In this document: positions 1 to 9,362 of the stretch, piece after piece | Layout: every line of letters starts with the position of its first letter | Position numbering within the stretch: position 1 is the first letter of the stretch | Source of the DNA: Pycnococcus provasolii | Taxonomy: Eukaryota; Chlorophyta; Pseudoscourfieldiophyceae; Pseudoscourfieldiales | NCBI GenBank assembly: GCA_049487715.1 | Contig: CP150564.1 | Span: 620,001 to 684,000 of the forward strand | Length of the DNA: 64,000 nt | Direction: 5' to 3' | The notes under the pieces: generated by a model | What the model was told of the DNA's origin: nothing | Database searches by the model: none | The model's input: the letters and a program-made list of their open reading frames with translations, nothing else | Program-made: the position numbers and the translations under genes

Positions 1-2085
1 CGGCAGGATGAAATTCAGCAAGCTCCAGAGCTCGTGCAGGTTGTTCTGAATCGGCGTTCCCGTGAGAAGCATGCGGTGCTTGAACGAGTACTTGCTCTGC
101 AGGATAGCCGCGAGCTTCGAATCGGAGTTCTTCAGGCGGTGACCCTCGTCGATGATGATGTACTCCCAATCGATTTTCTGCAGCACGCTGCGATCGCGCA
201 TGATGAGGTCGTAGTGCGTCAGCACGACGTTGAAGGCTGCGTCACTCATTTCGTTCGCGCGGATCGCCTTGCGTTCCTCATTATTTCCGTCGTAGAGCAC
301 CGCGACGCACCCCGTATCCTCCTGCGGCAGCCAGTGCATGAACTCGTTGCGCCAGTTGGGCAGCACCGCCTTGGGTGCGACGATGAGGAATGGCCCGCGG
401 TTTTCCTTGTACTCCATGAGGTAAGCGATGAATGAGATGGTCTGGATCGTCTTTCCAAGCCCCATCTCGTCCGCGAGGATGCCGTTGAGGTTGTTGATGT
501 ACAGGCTGACCATCCACTGCAAGCCAACGAGCTGGTACGGGCGCAGTTCGCCACCCCTGAGCATTTCCGGCTGCCTTTCCACCTTCTCGGCGTCGCGGTG
601 CACCGCGTTGTGGTACTGCTTTTGACCGATGAAGTCCGTGTCGTTGATGCCGTCGGCACCCTTGCCATCGTCGCCAGCCGCCTTGTCCGGGCTCTTCACG
701 GGCGAAGGACCACCGATCATCGGGTGCATGCCCGCACCGGGGGGAGGCACGTCGATCGGGTCGAGCATCTCGATGCCCGATTGCTTACTCGACTCCACCG
801 CAGCACGCTGCGCCTCCACAGCCGCACCGAGCTTGACGAGGATAGCGTCCGTCTTGCCGAGCAGGTCGTTGACGCGCTGATTCTTCGCAGCCTTGGCCAT
901 CTTGATGTACTCCTCCATGTTGTCCGCACGCAGCGCCTTGAGGCGCGCCGCCTCCTCTCGCGTCCTGGCATTCTTGGCTCGCTTGTGAAATTGCTCGACA
1001 GCCTCGTACCGCGCCTTTCTTAACCTTGCCGTCTTAAATCGCGCGTCCCGGAAGTCGCGTTGCTGGTTCACGATGTCGTTCATAAACTTGCGGCGCAGCC
1101 GCACCACCTCCGCGAGTGCGCAAACCTCGCGCCTCTGCCGTTCGAGCTCCTGCTTCCGCGCTATGGCCTGCGCCACTGCCATCTGGCGTTGCTGATGCTG
1201 AAGGCGCAGCGTCGCCTCGAGGTATTCCTGCTTCTTGCGCTGCGCCTCGCGCTGCTCTGTTTCGGCGCGAACCTTCGCCTCCTTTTCGGCGATCGCCTTT
1301 GCCACGTTCGGCGGCGGCGTGCCAGCCATGGCTGCGGCGTCGAGAGCGACGAGGCCGCCGTGCAGTGCACCAAGGTGTCGATCGTCGCCGGCGGGCATGG
1401 GCGCACTGCGTCGGAATGCGCGCCAGTCGAACAGAGACGTGACTCGAATGTCCTGCAGGAGCCGCTTTTCGACGAGCACGTGGCTGCGAACACGCCTCTG
1501 CATCTCTACGAGCTGCAGAGCCTTCCTCTCGTTCAGTGCCGCGAGGCGCGCCTCGGGCGTGATGTGTTCGAGCGGCAGAGCGTCAAGCTCGCTGCAGCGT
1601 CGGTCGTGCCTTGTTTGTGTTCGCCGAAGAAGCTCTTCCTGAAAGCTTGGTGGCAGTGGTGGTGGTGGTTGGTGCGCGGGTGCGGCTGCGTGCGCACCTC
1701 CTCGTGCTACTTGGAGGATATGTGCGGGCACCGCGACATTCCTTTGGATGAGAGAAAGCGCGATCTGCTGTGCCCGTATCTGCTTCGCCTGCGCGGGCGA
1801 GATATCTGCTGGTGCTGCTGCTGGTGCTGCTGCTGTTGTTGTCGTCTTTGCGGCGGCGGCGGCGGCTGTAGCGCGCTCGATAGCCGCGTCGATGGCTCTG
1901 AGAGCCTCTGGTGTGGTTCTCGGCAGTAGGTTGGGTGAGGGGTTCTGTGCAGAGCCGTGGATGAGCGCGACGCGCGGGTGTGCCGCCGCAGCGAGGTTTG
2001 GCGGGTCGATGGCGGCGTCTTCGTCGGACGTGTCCATCATCATGTTGTCCGTGTCTGTGACTGCGGTTTGCTGCTGCTGGAGCAT
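1..2085 (-). CDS. SNF2/BRM (SMARCA2/4-type) chromatin-remodelling ATPase, partial
   Basis: ATP-dependent nucleosome remodeller of the SWI/SNF (BAF/RSC) class, nuclear. The minus-strand frame runs off the left edge, so only the N-terminal two-thirds is present. In order: a QLQ-like motif near residue 93 (ISPAQAKQIRAQQ, pattern known from BRM/BRG1), an HSA-like basic helical region from about residue 185, charged coiled coil, then the SNF2 helicase core from about residue 513 with motif I DEMGLGKT, motif Ia-like FLIVAPKAVLPNW, motif II DEGH and motif III LLTGTPIQNNLHELWSLL just before the edge. QLQ plus HSA separates it from ISWI, CHD and INO80 proteins. The first in-frame ATG is at 2085. The frame stays open without any ATG back to about 2361, so a spliced 5' exon remains possible. 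The C-terminal helicase lobe and any bromodomain lie outside the window. Confidence 0.9.
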   Translation of the reverse strand, partial: MLQQQQTAVTDTDNMMMDTSDEDAAIDPPNLAAAAHPRVALIHGSAQNPSPNLLPRTTPEALRAIDAAIERATAAAAAAKTTTTAAAPAAAPADISPAQAKQIRAQQIALSLIQRNVAVPAHILQVARGGAHAAAPAHQPPPPLPPSFQEELLRRTQTRHDRRCSELDALPLEHITPEARLAALNERKALQLVEMQRRVRSHVLVEKRLLQDIRVTSLFDWRAFRRSAPMPAGDDRHLGALHGGLVALDAAAMAGTPPPNVAKAIAEKEAKVRAETEQREAQRKKQEYLEATLRLQHQQRQMAVAQAIARKQELERQRREVCALAEVVRLRRKFMNDIVNQQRDFRDARFKTARLRKARYEAVEQFHKRAKNARTREEAARLKALRADNMEEYIKMAKAAKNQRVNDLLGKTDAILVKLGAAVEAQRAAVESSKQSGIEMLDPIDVPPPGAGMHPMIGGPSPVKSPDKAAGDDGKGADGINDTDFIGQKQYHNAVHRDAEKVERQPEMLRGGELRPYQLVGLQWMVSLYINNLNGILADEMGLGKTIQTISFIAYLMEYKENRGPFLIVAPKAVLPNWRNEFMHWLPQEDTGCVAVLYDGNNEERKAIRANEMSDAAFNVVLTHYDLIMRDRSVLQKIDWEYIIIDEGHRLKNSDSKLAAILQSKYSFKHRMLLTGTPIQNNLHELWSLLNFILP

Positions 2086-3083
2086 CTCATATTCCTTCTT
2101 GGCGGCGTCGATCGTCTTGAGCGCGGACTTCACCGCGTGGAGTCGCTGCAGCAGGAGGTTGGATTGAGATGGTGCTGACCCATCTGCTGCTGCTGCTGCT
2201 GCTGCAGGTGGTTCGTGCTTCCCTTCTGACGTCGGGATCCCCACGTCGTTGTAGGAGCTGCGTCGACGACGTCCACCATTGCCGTTTATTACCGTAAGTG
2301 CAGAAAGTACGAAAAGCGAGCCTCGAAGAAGCGGGGGCCTTCCCTCCCTACTTACGTATCAGTCACTCTCTGGTAATGAAAAGAAACAGCCGCAGATGGA
2401 AAGTAGAAGCAGAACCACACACGAGTACTTTACGTGTTCAGATGTCACAAGCTGCTTTTGCTTTGGATTTGATTTTGGAGCGGGAACTCTCAGAGTGAGT
2501 CCGCAAACAAAACCAAAAACAGGGTACTCGGAGTGTTTGAAGCGCACCTTTGAGGTATGGCGAAAAGAGACTACCTTAGGAAGTACCCGGCACCTGGAGA
2601 GGAAAGAGAGGGGCACCCTTGAGAGGGGGAGGAGGAGGGAGGGGCAAAGCAGGCCCCTGGGGGCAAGGAAGGAAGGGCACCCTCCCCTCCCTGCTTTCGA
2701 GTGTTCGCTGTTGCTTTGGAACTCCTCTGGAAAGAAAAGAGGGTTTTCCCCCAGGGGCTGCCGGGGGGACTCGTCATCGGCCAGTTCTCGCCCGATGGAT
2801 GCGGGATCCCTGGGCGCATGGCTTAAAAGCAGCTGTGGCGGTGGCTGTGGCAGGGATGTCACTATCGTAAAGCACAACTGTTAGGGTTTTTGAAAAAATG
2901 CCTTTTTTAGTTAGGGCTTTGAGAAAAAAGGGGACCCATGGATGTACGGTACCCTAACAACCTCCATGGTAACCCTAACCCTAAACCCTAACCTAGAATG
3001 CCCCCCACGTCCAGCCCACGTCCGGCGGCATCCTCCCTCTCGTGGGTAGGTTTGTCGTTCTCATCACGGCAGAGATCCCGACG
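2086..3083. other. Intergenic, low-complexity, divergent 5' regions
   Basis: No gene seen. Purine-rich tracts (about 2590-2660), imperfect inverted GGCCCCTGGGGG-like segments near 2658 and 2751, TTAGGGTTT at 2881 and CCCTAACCCTAAACCCTAA-type sequence at 2971-2993. It lies between the divergent BRM gene and the next gene and probably contains both promoters. A frame on the minus strand (2359-2877) is compositionally biased and matches nothing. Confidence 0.5.
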
Positions 3084-3349
3084 ATGGCGTCCCTGTCACT
3101 GCGGATCACCACACGTTTACGCGCATCATCGATGATGTGCCCTTGTGTTCCTGCCATTCCTGTTCCTGGCAGTCTTCTTTTCTCTCAAGGTTCATGCGGT
3201 ACATTCGCACCACTGTCACCACCTGTGTTGTTTGGTCTTCTACATACGTCAACTCAGCACGAGCCTGGTGGGTATCCTGGTGGGTTTCCTGGTAGCGGTT
3301 TCCTGGTAGCTCTGGTTTTAGATCCGGAGTTTCGACTGGTCGATCGCAG

Positions 3350-5209
3350 GTGTTGGTAGATGGTGGATTGGCAGTGTCGCAGTATTATTGTGGGTTTCAA
3401 CATAGGCAACATGTCACGCGTCGCTCCTTTATCACGTTCGCGTCCTCAACAAAAGAAGAAGAAGCAGCAGCAGGCCCTTCACCTTCAGCGGACGGTTCAG
3501 GCGACGACGGCCAAGAAGACAACAAGACGACGGATAGGGACGCTGTCGTAGGAAGTGCCGCCACCGCCACGGTGTCATCCGAAGGAGAGCAGGAGGATGA
3601 ACAAAAAACAACGACAACTCTCACATCCTCCTCCTCCTCCTCCTCCTCAGAAGAAGAAGAACAAGAACTGCAGCAGCGCAACCTCAGGAAAGAAGAACGA
3701 AAAAAGTGCGAAAAGGAACGCGTCGAGGAGCTGCAGAATGACTACGAACGACTCAAAAAGTATATGCGAGATGGCATTAAGCGCCAGAAGCAGGAAAAAA
3801 ACTATCCACGCTCGCCCGGTGCGTCGAACGACGTGATGTTCGCCAAACTACACGAACTGTTCATGGCACTACCCGCCAAGGTGAGAACGTCGCCGTCCAT
3901 GCTTGGACAGCACATCTCTCTGCTTGCCGACGGAAGCAAGTTCTCCGAAATGAGAGAGTCACTTGCCACCGCCAAGGGAAAAGGGGACGAGGCATCCTCG
4001 CTAAAGCTCGAGCACGTCTTCGCCTGCATCTCCAAACTCTACGACCAGCACGTGCGCATGTCCCGTGAACCGCTTAGTAGGCACGTGCACTCGCCTAAGA
4101 CGAAGCCGTTGGACGCACTCAGCGCCACCGTCGTCTGGCTAGCAGCGCACATGCACGACGAGGCGATGGAGTTTGACCTGCGAGACGTCAGCGTGCTCAG
4201 CGCCAGCCAGGATCGGGGACGGCGCATGCGCATGTCCACGCTCGTGCGCGCCGTGACGATGCTCGCGATGTGCCCGAACACGTCCGCCTACAGCATCATG
4301 AGCATGTACGACGACACCGTCGGGCTGCTGTGCAGTGGCGCGCCTCTCGGCGACGAGCATGCGAATTCCGCCGCACGCTTAACGCCTGTGGGCAGAGACT
4401 ACTGGCGCAAGCAAGGGCCGGAGGCGGCGCTCTGCCTCACCCTGCTTGCACCTAAGCTGGCGAACGAATTGCTCTTCGACGAGGCGATGGCCTGCGTGCG
4501 TTCGCTTTATGCTCACGCAGGACCGAAGGTTGCCGCACCCGTCGCAAGCCACGTGCTTCTTCACGCCGCGCGCGCGGACGAACACGACGCCATCTTGGCG
4601 ATGCTCCGTCAAATGAAGGGTGCCGGCCACCTCGACGAGGGCACGCTCATGGCCGTGCTCGATGCGGCTACGCGCTTGTGCAGCCAGGTCATTGCCGTCA
4701 ACACCATCGACGGGTTTGCGCCGCCCAACCTCTCAGCAGAGGCGCACGCCGCCGCACTTGCGGCGCTCGGCAGCACCACATCCCCGGATGTGGTTCCGCG
4801 CATGGTGGCACATGCGGCAACCTTGATCGAGATGGACGCATGCGACGAAGACTGGGACAGTGTGGCACTTCGCCCGTTGATCGCACTCGGCCGTCGCTCG
4901 TTGGACCGCATGGACGCGCTCTTCTTCGCCGTGGAGGCGCACGCGACGGCCATGAAGCCCGAGCACGCAACGACGCTACTGAACGCGGTTGTTGCGGCAT
5001 GCTCGATGGGCGGCGACGTTCACCGTGCCGTGCAGACTGTGGCCGAGTTGGGCCGCGAAGGCAGTGCATTCGAGAGCATTCCACCGAATTCTTGGACGCG
5101 CTGCGCGCTGAGCGCGTCGAGCGGCGGCGGCCCGCTGACGGCGGATGCGTTGAGTGTGGCGCACGAGCTCGACCTCGACTTGCGTGCGGTGGAGGATGCG
5201 TGTAAATGA
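3350..5209 (+). CDS. Organelle-targeted helical-repeat (PPR-like) protein, 5' end incomplete
   Basis: I do not recognise a named family. The open frame encodes about 620 residues. There is a basic stretch near the start (RQHVTRRSFITFASS), typical of a mitochondrial or plastid presequence. Next come a Ser/Glu-rich low-complexity segment, a charged helix, and then predicted alpha-helical pairs from about residue 300 to the end. Several of these resemble degenerate PPR units (DEAMACVRSLYAHAG, DAILAMLRQMKGAG, TLLNAVVAACSMGGDVHRAV). This suggests an organellar RNA-binding role, by inference only. The frame is open from 3296 but holds no ATG until 3764. The codon at 3350 is GTG, directly after CGATCGCAG, a plausible splice acceptor. 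An ATG at 3084 in another frame begins a transit-peptide-like stretch (MASLSLRITTRLRASS), so a first exon at about 3084-3300 joined by a small intron is likely. Confidence 0.55.
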   Translation: MLVDGGLAVSQYYCGFQHRQHVTRRSFITFASSTKEEEAAAGPSPSADGSGDDGQEDNKTTDRDAVVGSAATATVSSEGEQEDEQKTTTTLTSSSSSSSSEEEEQELQQRNLRKEERKKCEKERVEELQNDYERLKKYMRDGIKRQKQEKNYPRSPGASNDVMFAKLHELFMALPAKVRTSPSMLGQHISLLADGSKFSEMRESLATAKGKGDEASSLKLEHVFACISKLYDQHVRMSREPLSRHVHSPKTKPLDALSATVVWLAAHMHDEAMEFDLRDVSVLSASQDRGRRMRMSTLVRAVTMLAMCPNTSAYSIMSMYDDTVGLLCSGAPLGDEHANSAARLTPVGRDYWRKQGPEAALCLTLLAPKLANELLFDEAMACVRSLYAHAGPKVAAPVASHVLLHAARADEHDAILAMLRQMKGAGHLDEGTLMAVLDAATRLCSQVIAVNTIDGFAPPNLSAEAHAAALAALGSTTSPDVVPRMVAHAATLIEMDACDEDWDSVALRPLIALGRRSLDRMDALFFAVEAHATAMKPEHATTLLNAVVAACSMGGDVHRAVQTVAELGREGSAFESIPPNSWTRCALSASSGGGPLTADALSVAHELDLDLRAVEDACK

Positions 5210-5423
5210 TAAATTTTAACAAGTGAAAACCCAACGGCCGAATAATCACTTCCCCCCAGACTTAGAAGTCCCCTGTGAAATATCACACCCCCTTTTGTGC
5301 CGCCACCTGCAGGCGGCCGGGCCCTGGGATATATCCCCCGGGCGGCGTGTGTGTTCTTTTCCCCCCTGCAGCCTTGGGATCGTTCCCGTCCCATCATCAT
5401 CCGCTCTGGTAACTTAACATAAC

Positions 5424-6548
5424 ATGCTCGTGTCTCGATCTTCTCATGTCGCTCGCTCCTCTGCTCGTGCCTCATCTCATGTCTCTCGTGGTGCCTCCTC
5501 TCGTGGTGCGTCCTTTTTGGGTGCGTCGTTTTTGGTGAAGCCTCTTAATGTTAGGAGTACGCCTTCTGCGGCTGCTCAGGGATCCCCCTCGGTGGATGCT
5601 CAAGAGGATGTTCTGGAGGTGGAATGTGATTCGGATGACGCGGAAGAAATGTGCCTGGGGGACGTTCCGCTCGGACCCAGTATTGTCGGAGGCGTTCCTG
5701 TTGAAACGAGGACACAAGTGCTCTCTGAAGCACTGCCGTACCTGCAGAAGTTTCGCAAAAAGACTATTGTTGTCAAGTATGGAGGTGCGGCAATGAAGGA
5801 CCCGAAGCTGCAAGACGGCGTCATCCGTGACGTCGCTCTGTTAGCCACCGTTGGAGTGCAAGTCGTTCTCGTGCACGGCGGAGGGCCGGAAATCAACAGC
5901 TGGCTCGACAAACTGCAAATTCCCGTGCAGTTTCACAACGGACTGCGCGTCACGGACGACGCGACCATGGATGTGGTGGAGATGGTGCTGACGGGTCGCG
6001 TGAATAAGAACCTCGTGTCGCTCGTCTGCCAGAACGGAGGGAGCGCTGTCGGAATCAGTGGGAAGGACAGCAAGCTACTCGTCGCGCGAAGGCACTCGGA
6101 CACGGCGCTCGGGCGAGTGGGAGAGGTGTCCAGCGTTCGCGCCGAGCTGCTGAGCGACCTCGTCAACGCGGGGCACATTCCAGTCGTCGCGACGGTCGCG
6201 ACATGCGAGCAGGATGGCGGCGCGCTCAACATCAACGGCGATACCGCGGCGGGAGCCATCGCATCTGCGCTCAAGGCGGAGAAGCTCATTCTGATGACTG
6301 ACGTTCCCGGTGTGATGCAGGACAAGGACGACGTCAGCACCTTGTACCGAGAGCTTGACGTCGAGCAGGCGAACATCCTCGAACGCGACGGAATCATCGC
6401 AGGTGGAATGATCCCCAAGGTTCAGTGCTGCAAGGATTCGCTCGCAGCTGGTGTTGCGGCATCGCATATTATCGACGGAAGGCAGCCTCATTCGCTGCTG
6501 CAGGAACTTCTCACCGCCGAGGGTGTTGGAACGATGATCACGCCGTGA
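5424..6548 (+). CDS. NAGK: Plastid acetylglutamate kinase (NAGK/ArgB)
   Basis: Phosphorylates N-acetyl-L-glutamate, the controlled second step of arginine biosynthesis; in plants and green algae it acts in the plastid and is regulated by arginine and PII. The 374-residue protein has an N-terminal Ser/Arg/Ala-rich transit peptide (about residues 1-50, with GAS-type mini-repeats), an acidic linker, then the amino-acid kinase fold from about residue 113. Visible motifs: KYGGAAM (phosphate binding), VLVHGGGPEIN (substrate glycine loop), NINGDTAA and LMTDVPGV (ATP site) and GGMIPKV near the C terminus. The start is the first ATG after an in-frame stop, and the length fits plant NAGK. The stop is 82 bp from the convergent SCYL2 stop, and TGTAA follows 37 nt after the NAGK stop. 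Confidence 0.95.
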   Translation: MLVSRSSHVARSSARASSHVSRGASSRGASFLGASFLVKPLNVRSTPSAAAQGSPSVDAQEDVLEVECDSDDAEEMCLGDVPLGPSIVGGVPVETRTQVLSEALPYLQKFRKKTIVVKYGGAAMKDPKLQDGVIRDVALLATVGVQVVLVHGGGPEINSWLDKLQIPVQFHNGLRVTDDATMDVVEMVLTGRVNKNLVSLVCQNGGSAVGISGKDSKLLVARRHSDTALGRVGEVSSVRAELLSDLVNAGHIPVVATVATCEQDGGALNINGDTAAGAIASALKAEKLILMTDVPGVMQDKDDVSTLYRELDVEQANILERDGIIAGGMIPKVQCCKDSLAAGVAASHIIDGRQPHSLLQELLTAEGVGTMITP

Positions 6549-6630
6549 AACATGGCGACTTCAAACGGTTTTCAAAATCAAGTGTGTAAACAGCTTCTTT
6601 CCTTTCCAAAAACTACTCTTGCTACAGGTT

Positions 6631-9132
6631 TTACATCAGGGTATTATTGTTCCCTAAAAGATTCGCTAATTGATCTCCAGCACTCGGAAGACCAGTGCTG
6701 GCTTGTCCGCGAGCACTTGGGGCAGCCTGAGAAGGCATTCCTATTCCACCCGCGTATGTCGTGGTGCCAAAGCCAACAGGGGCACCGGATGACGTAACGG
6801 GCGCGAACGGATCTGCGCTCTGGCTGATCCGGAATCCACCATGACCTCCAGCACTCGGAAGACCAGTGCTGGCTTGTCCGCCAGCAATCGGGGCTGCCCG
6901 AGAAGGCATTCCAATTCCACCCGCGTATGCCGTGGTGCCAAAGCCAACAGGAGCACCGGATGGCATGGCGGGCGCGAATGGATCCGCAGCACCCATACCT
7001 GCCGTCATCGTCGCGCCCAACGCGGGTTGAGGCATTGAGCCGAACGATGACGTGGTATTCATACCACCACTTTGGCTGATCGTGCGCTGGACATCAGCCT
7101 GCTCCTTGAGCTCCTTTCTGCGTGCATTACCTACGCGTTGAATGCTGCCATTGACGAGACTGAGGAGCGTTTCGAATTGGCTCAGGCTCAGCGACTTGTT
7201 CGCAAGTAGCGTGATGAGCAACGGCAACGTCGACAGACACTCGCGCTCTATACCACCAGATTTGCTTGCAGCCTCGATCACTCCTGCCACACACAGAGCA
7301 GTTGCAGAAGAGCGATCATGATCCGCTATTGCGCCAAGCATGGCAATAATTCCATCCACTTCTTCCTTTGATAAATGCGGCATGACTGAGGCGATTGTCT
7401 TCAGCGCATTTACGCGCACCGAAGCCGCCGTTGTCTCAAGTGCAAGCCGCTTCACCTGGGGAAGTAGCATTTGGAGGTGCGCATAGTTGCTCCTCTGCGT
7501 ACTGAAGATACCAGGGATGTGCTTGAGCACTTCAACGTGCACGCGCACATCTGACTCTGAGCAGCCTCTCACGAGAAGGGGGATCAAGTACTGAGCCATC
7601 GCTTGATCAGTCAGGATATTTTGCAGACGCGGCACATTTGAGCATAAGAGCAGGAGAGACTCCCCCGTGGCATTTGAGCACAGCGAGGCCAGATGCGGGC
7701 GAAAGGCGGCGGAGAAGTCGTTAGAATTGAGCGACTGTCCAACCTCGAGCACGAGAGGGAGGACGATGGATTGCATGTTTGCGTTGCGAAGCTCATCCAG
7801 CAATGGCGGCAGAACGCGACTTTTCTTCACGCGAACATTAAATGCAGGCAACAAGCCGGCAAGGCTTTGCAAGAACTGCACCTTTGGTACTGTTTCAACC
7901 GCAAGCAGGTTATCAAGCATGCCGAGCGCTTGCGTCTCAGGTCGCATGAATGCTGGATGCCGTGTAAGGTTCGCCGCTGATGGTCGGCTGGATGGATTCT
8001 GTGAGAGAGCATTTGACAGCAGGTCAAAAATGGGCTCGTTGGCGTCATTCATCATCGCGCTGCCCGAACGAGCGAGAAGATTTCGCAGTTCATGCAGCCG
8101 TGCTCCTGCTCCTCCCGTGCTGTTTGGCGCATCGAGGAGCATGCGGCGGTATGTGGCTGCATTGCCTTTGCAGCTGATAAGTTCCGTCGTTTGAGATTTG
8201 CAAGCGGATGATAGGGCTCGAAACATGACGGCTCCCAGTGAAAAAATATCCGCAGCGGCATCAGGCGGCGTGGCGACTGTTGATGGGACTGCTCCCATCG
8301 TGTTGTCGATGCCAAAGTCCATCAAGCTTTGCATAGGCGTTGCGGCGGCGGCGGCGGTGGATGCATTTGGCTGTGACGGGTGAGCAAGTTCGGGTGCCGT
8401 GTAAGCAAGTTGCGCATGAATGGGCGGTCCGTCGTTTGCGTCGTGAGGTGGAAAGTTGAATGCATCTCGAAGTTCGTCCGCTTCGACAGATGTCTTGGCG
8501 TAAACGAACCCAAGGCCGAGTTTCCAGCTGCCATCTTCTGCCACGACGCATGTCCAGGGAGAGATGCCGCGGTGGACGAGACCTGCGGTGTGTAAGAACT
8601 CGATCGCCTGTGCAAGTTGCACGCCGCCTGCTAACACCTCAGCCACGCCCAAGTCGAACTCCCGCACGTTCCCACAGACGTCGTGCAGAGATCCCACGAC
8701 GGGCTCCGTAACGACAGTGAACGAGGCTGCCGTCTCCTCGAACGGCTCCACCAGTTTGAGAACGCGCGGGTGAATCAGCTTGGCCATCAGTGAACCGTCC
8801 CGTCGTATGATGTCGAAGAGCGTGTGAACGGCCGACTTGTACGATTGCACCTTATTGTACCTTGGGTCCGACGTGTATTTGCGTTTGTCAAACGTCCATA
8901 TCGATACTTCTTGATTTGTTTTCGTGTTCCTGGCGTGTGCGATCATCCACAGGCCGTGCACGCCTCCCTGCAACGGCGTGGCACTGTTGCCGCAGTCGAT
9001 CACATCGTACTTGGCAAGCAGGCGTGACGCTGCGGCAGACGCTACGGACGACGCGGCGCTGGAGAGCGCGGATGCGGCGCTGGATGCGGCGCTGGACGCC
9101 TTGAGACGCGCCTTCGCCAGCCAGTCCGACAT
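6631..9132 (-). CDS. SCY1-like pseudokinase, SCYL2/CVAK104 type
   Basis: SCYL2 proteins act in clathrin-mediated trafficking at the trans-Golgi network and endosomes. The 833-residue product starts with an Ala/Ser-rich amphipathic segment (MSDWLAKARLK...), followed by a kinase-like domain at about 40-395. The catalytic loop reads HRGISPWTC instead of HRD...N, and the DFG position reads LGLGF, so catalytic residues are missing, as expected for this pseudokinase family. HEAT-like helices follow (about 400-650). The C-terminal tail carries two near-identical 57-residue repeats, each beginning ADPFAP; DPF is a known AP-2 alpha-ear-binding motif. The protein ends DQLANLLGNNNTLM. The ATG at 9132 is the first in frame. 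Upstream, AACCCCGAA lies at -87. Confidence 0.88.
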   Translation of the reverse strand: MSDWLAKARLKASSAASSAASALSSAASSVASAAASRLLAKYDVIDCGNSATPLQGGVHGLWMIAHARNTKTNQEVSIWTFDKRKYTSDPRYNKVQSYKSAVHTLFDIIRRDGSLMAKLIHPRVLKLVEPFEETAASFTVVTEPVVGSLHDVCGNVREFDLGVAEVLAGGVQLAQAIEFLHTAGLVHRGISPWTCVVAEDGSWKLGLGFVYAKTSVEADELRDAFNFPPHDANDGPPIHAQLAYTAPELAHPSQPNASTAAAAATPMQSLMDFGIDNTMGAVPSTVATPPDAAADIFSLGAVMFRALSSACKSQTTELISCKGNAATYRRMLLDAPNSTGGAGARLHELRNLLARSGSAMMNDANEPIFDLLSNALSQNPSSRPSAANLTRHPAFMRPETQALGMLDNLLAVETVPKVQFLQSLAGLLPAFNVRVKKSRVLPPLLDELRNANMQSIVLPLVLEVGQSLNSNDFSAAFRPHLASLCSNATGESLLLLCSNVPRLQNILTDQAMAQYLIPLLVRGCSESDVRVHVEVLKHIPGIFSTQRSNYAHLQMLLPQVKRLALETTAASVRVNALKTIASVMPHLSKEEVDGIIAMLGAIADHDRSSATALCVAGVIEAASKSGGIERECLSTLPLLITLLANKSLSLSQFETLLSLVNGSIQRVGNARRKELKEQADVQRTISQSGGMNTTSSFGSMPQPALGATMTAGMGAADPFAPAMPSGAPVGFGTTAYAGGIGMPSRAAPIAGGQASTGLPSAGGHGGFRISQSADPFAPVTSSGAPVGFGTTTYAGGIGMPSQAAPSARGQASTGLPSAGDQLANLLGNNNTLM
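6676..6976 (-). repeat. Tandem duplication, 171-bp period, in the SCYL2 tail
   Basis: CACTCGGAAGACCAGTGCTGG occurs at 6681 and again at 6852 (first bases), giving a 171-bp offset equal to 57 codons, and the similarity continues for about 130 bp with scattered substitutions. It duplicates a Gly/Pro/Ala-rich segment with a DPF motif while keeping the reading frame. Confidence 0.9.
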
Positions 9133-9362
9133 GCAGCTGCTGGAGGAAAATGTGCTACAAGTACGTTATGTTCGGGGGGACGGGGACAGACGGGTCCGGG
9201 GGGGTGGGAGAATTCGGGTTCGGGGTTGATGGGCTGGTGGGAAAATGTCATGGGAAAAACAAAATGGCGTTTATTCGTTCTCTTGTGGACGACGGTTCGT
9301 TGGGAAGTAAAGTACAAGCAGTTACTGACCTTGCAATACAAGCACACAAGTACGCGTGTTGT

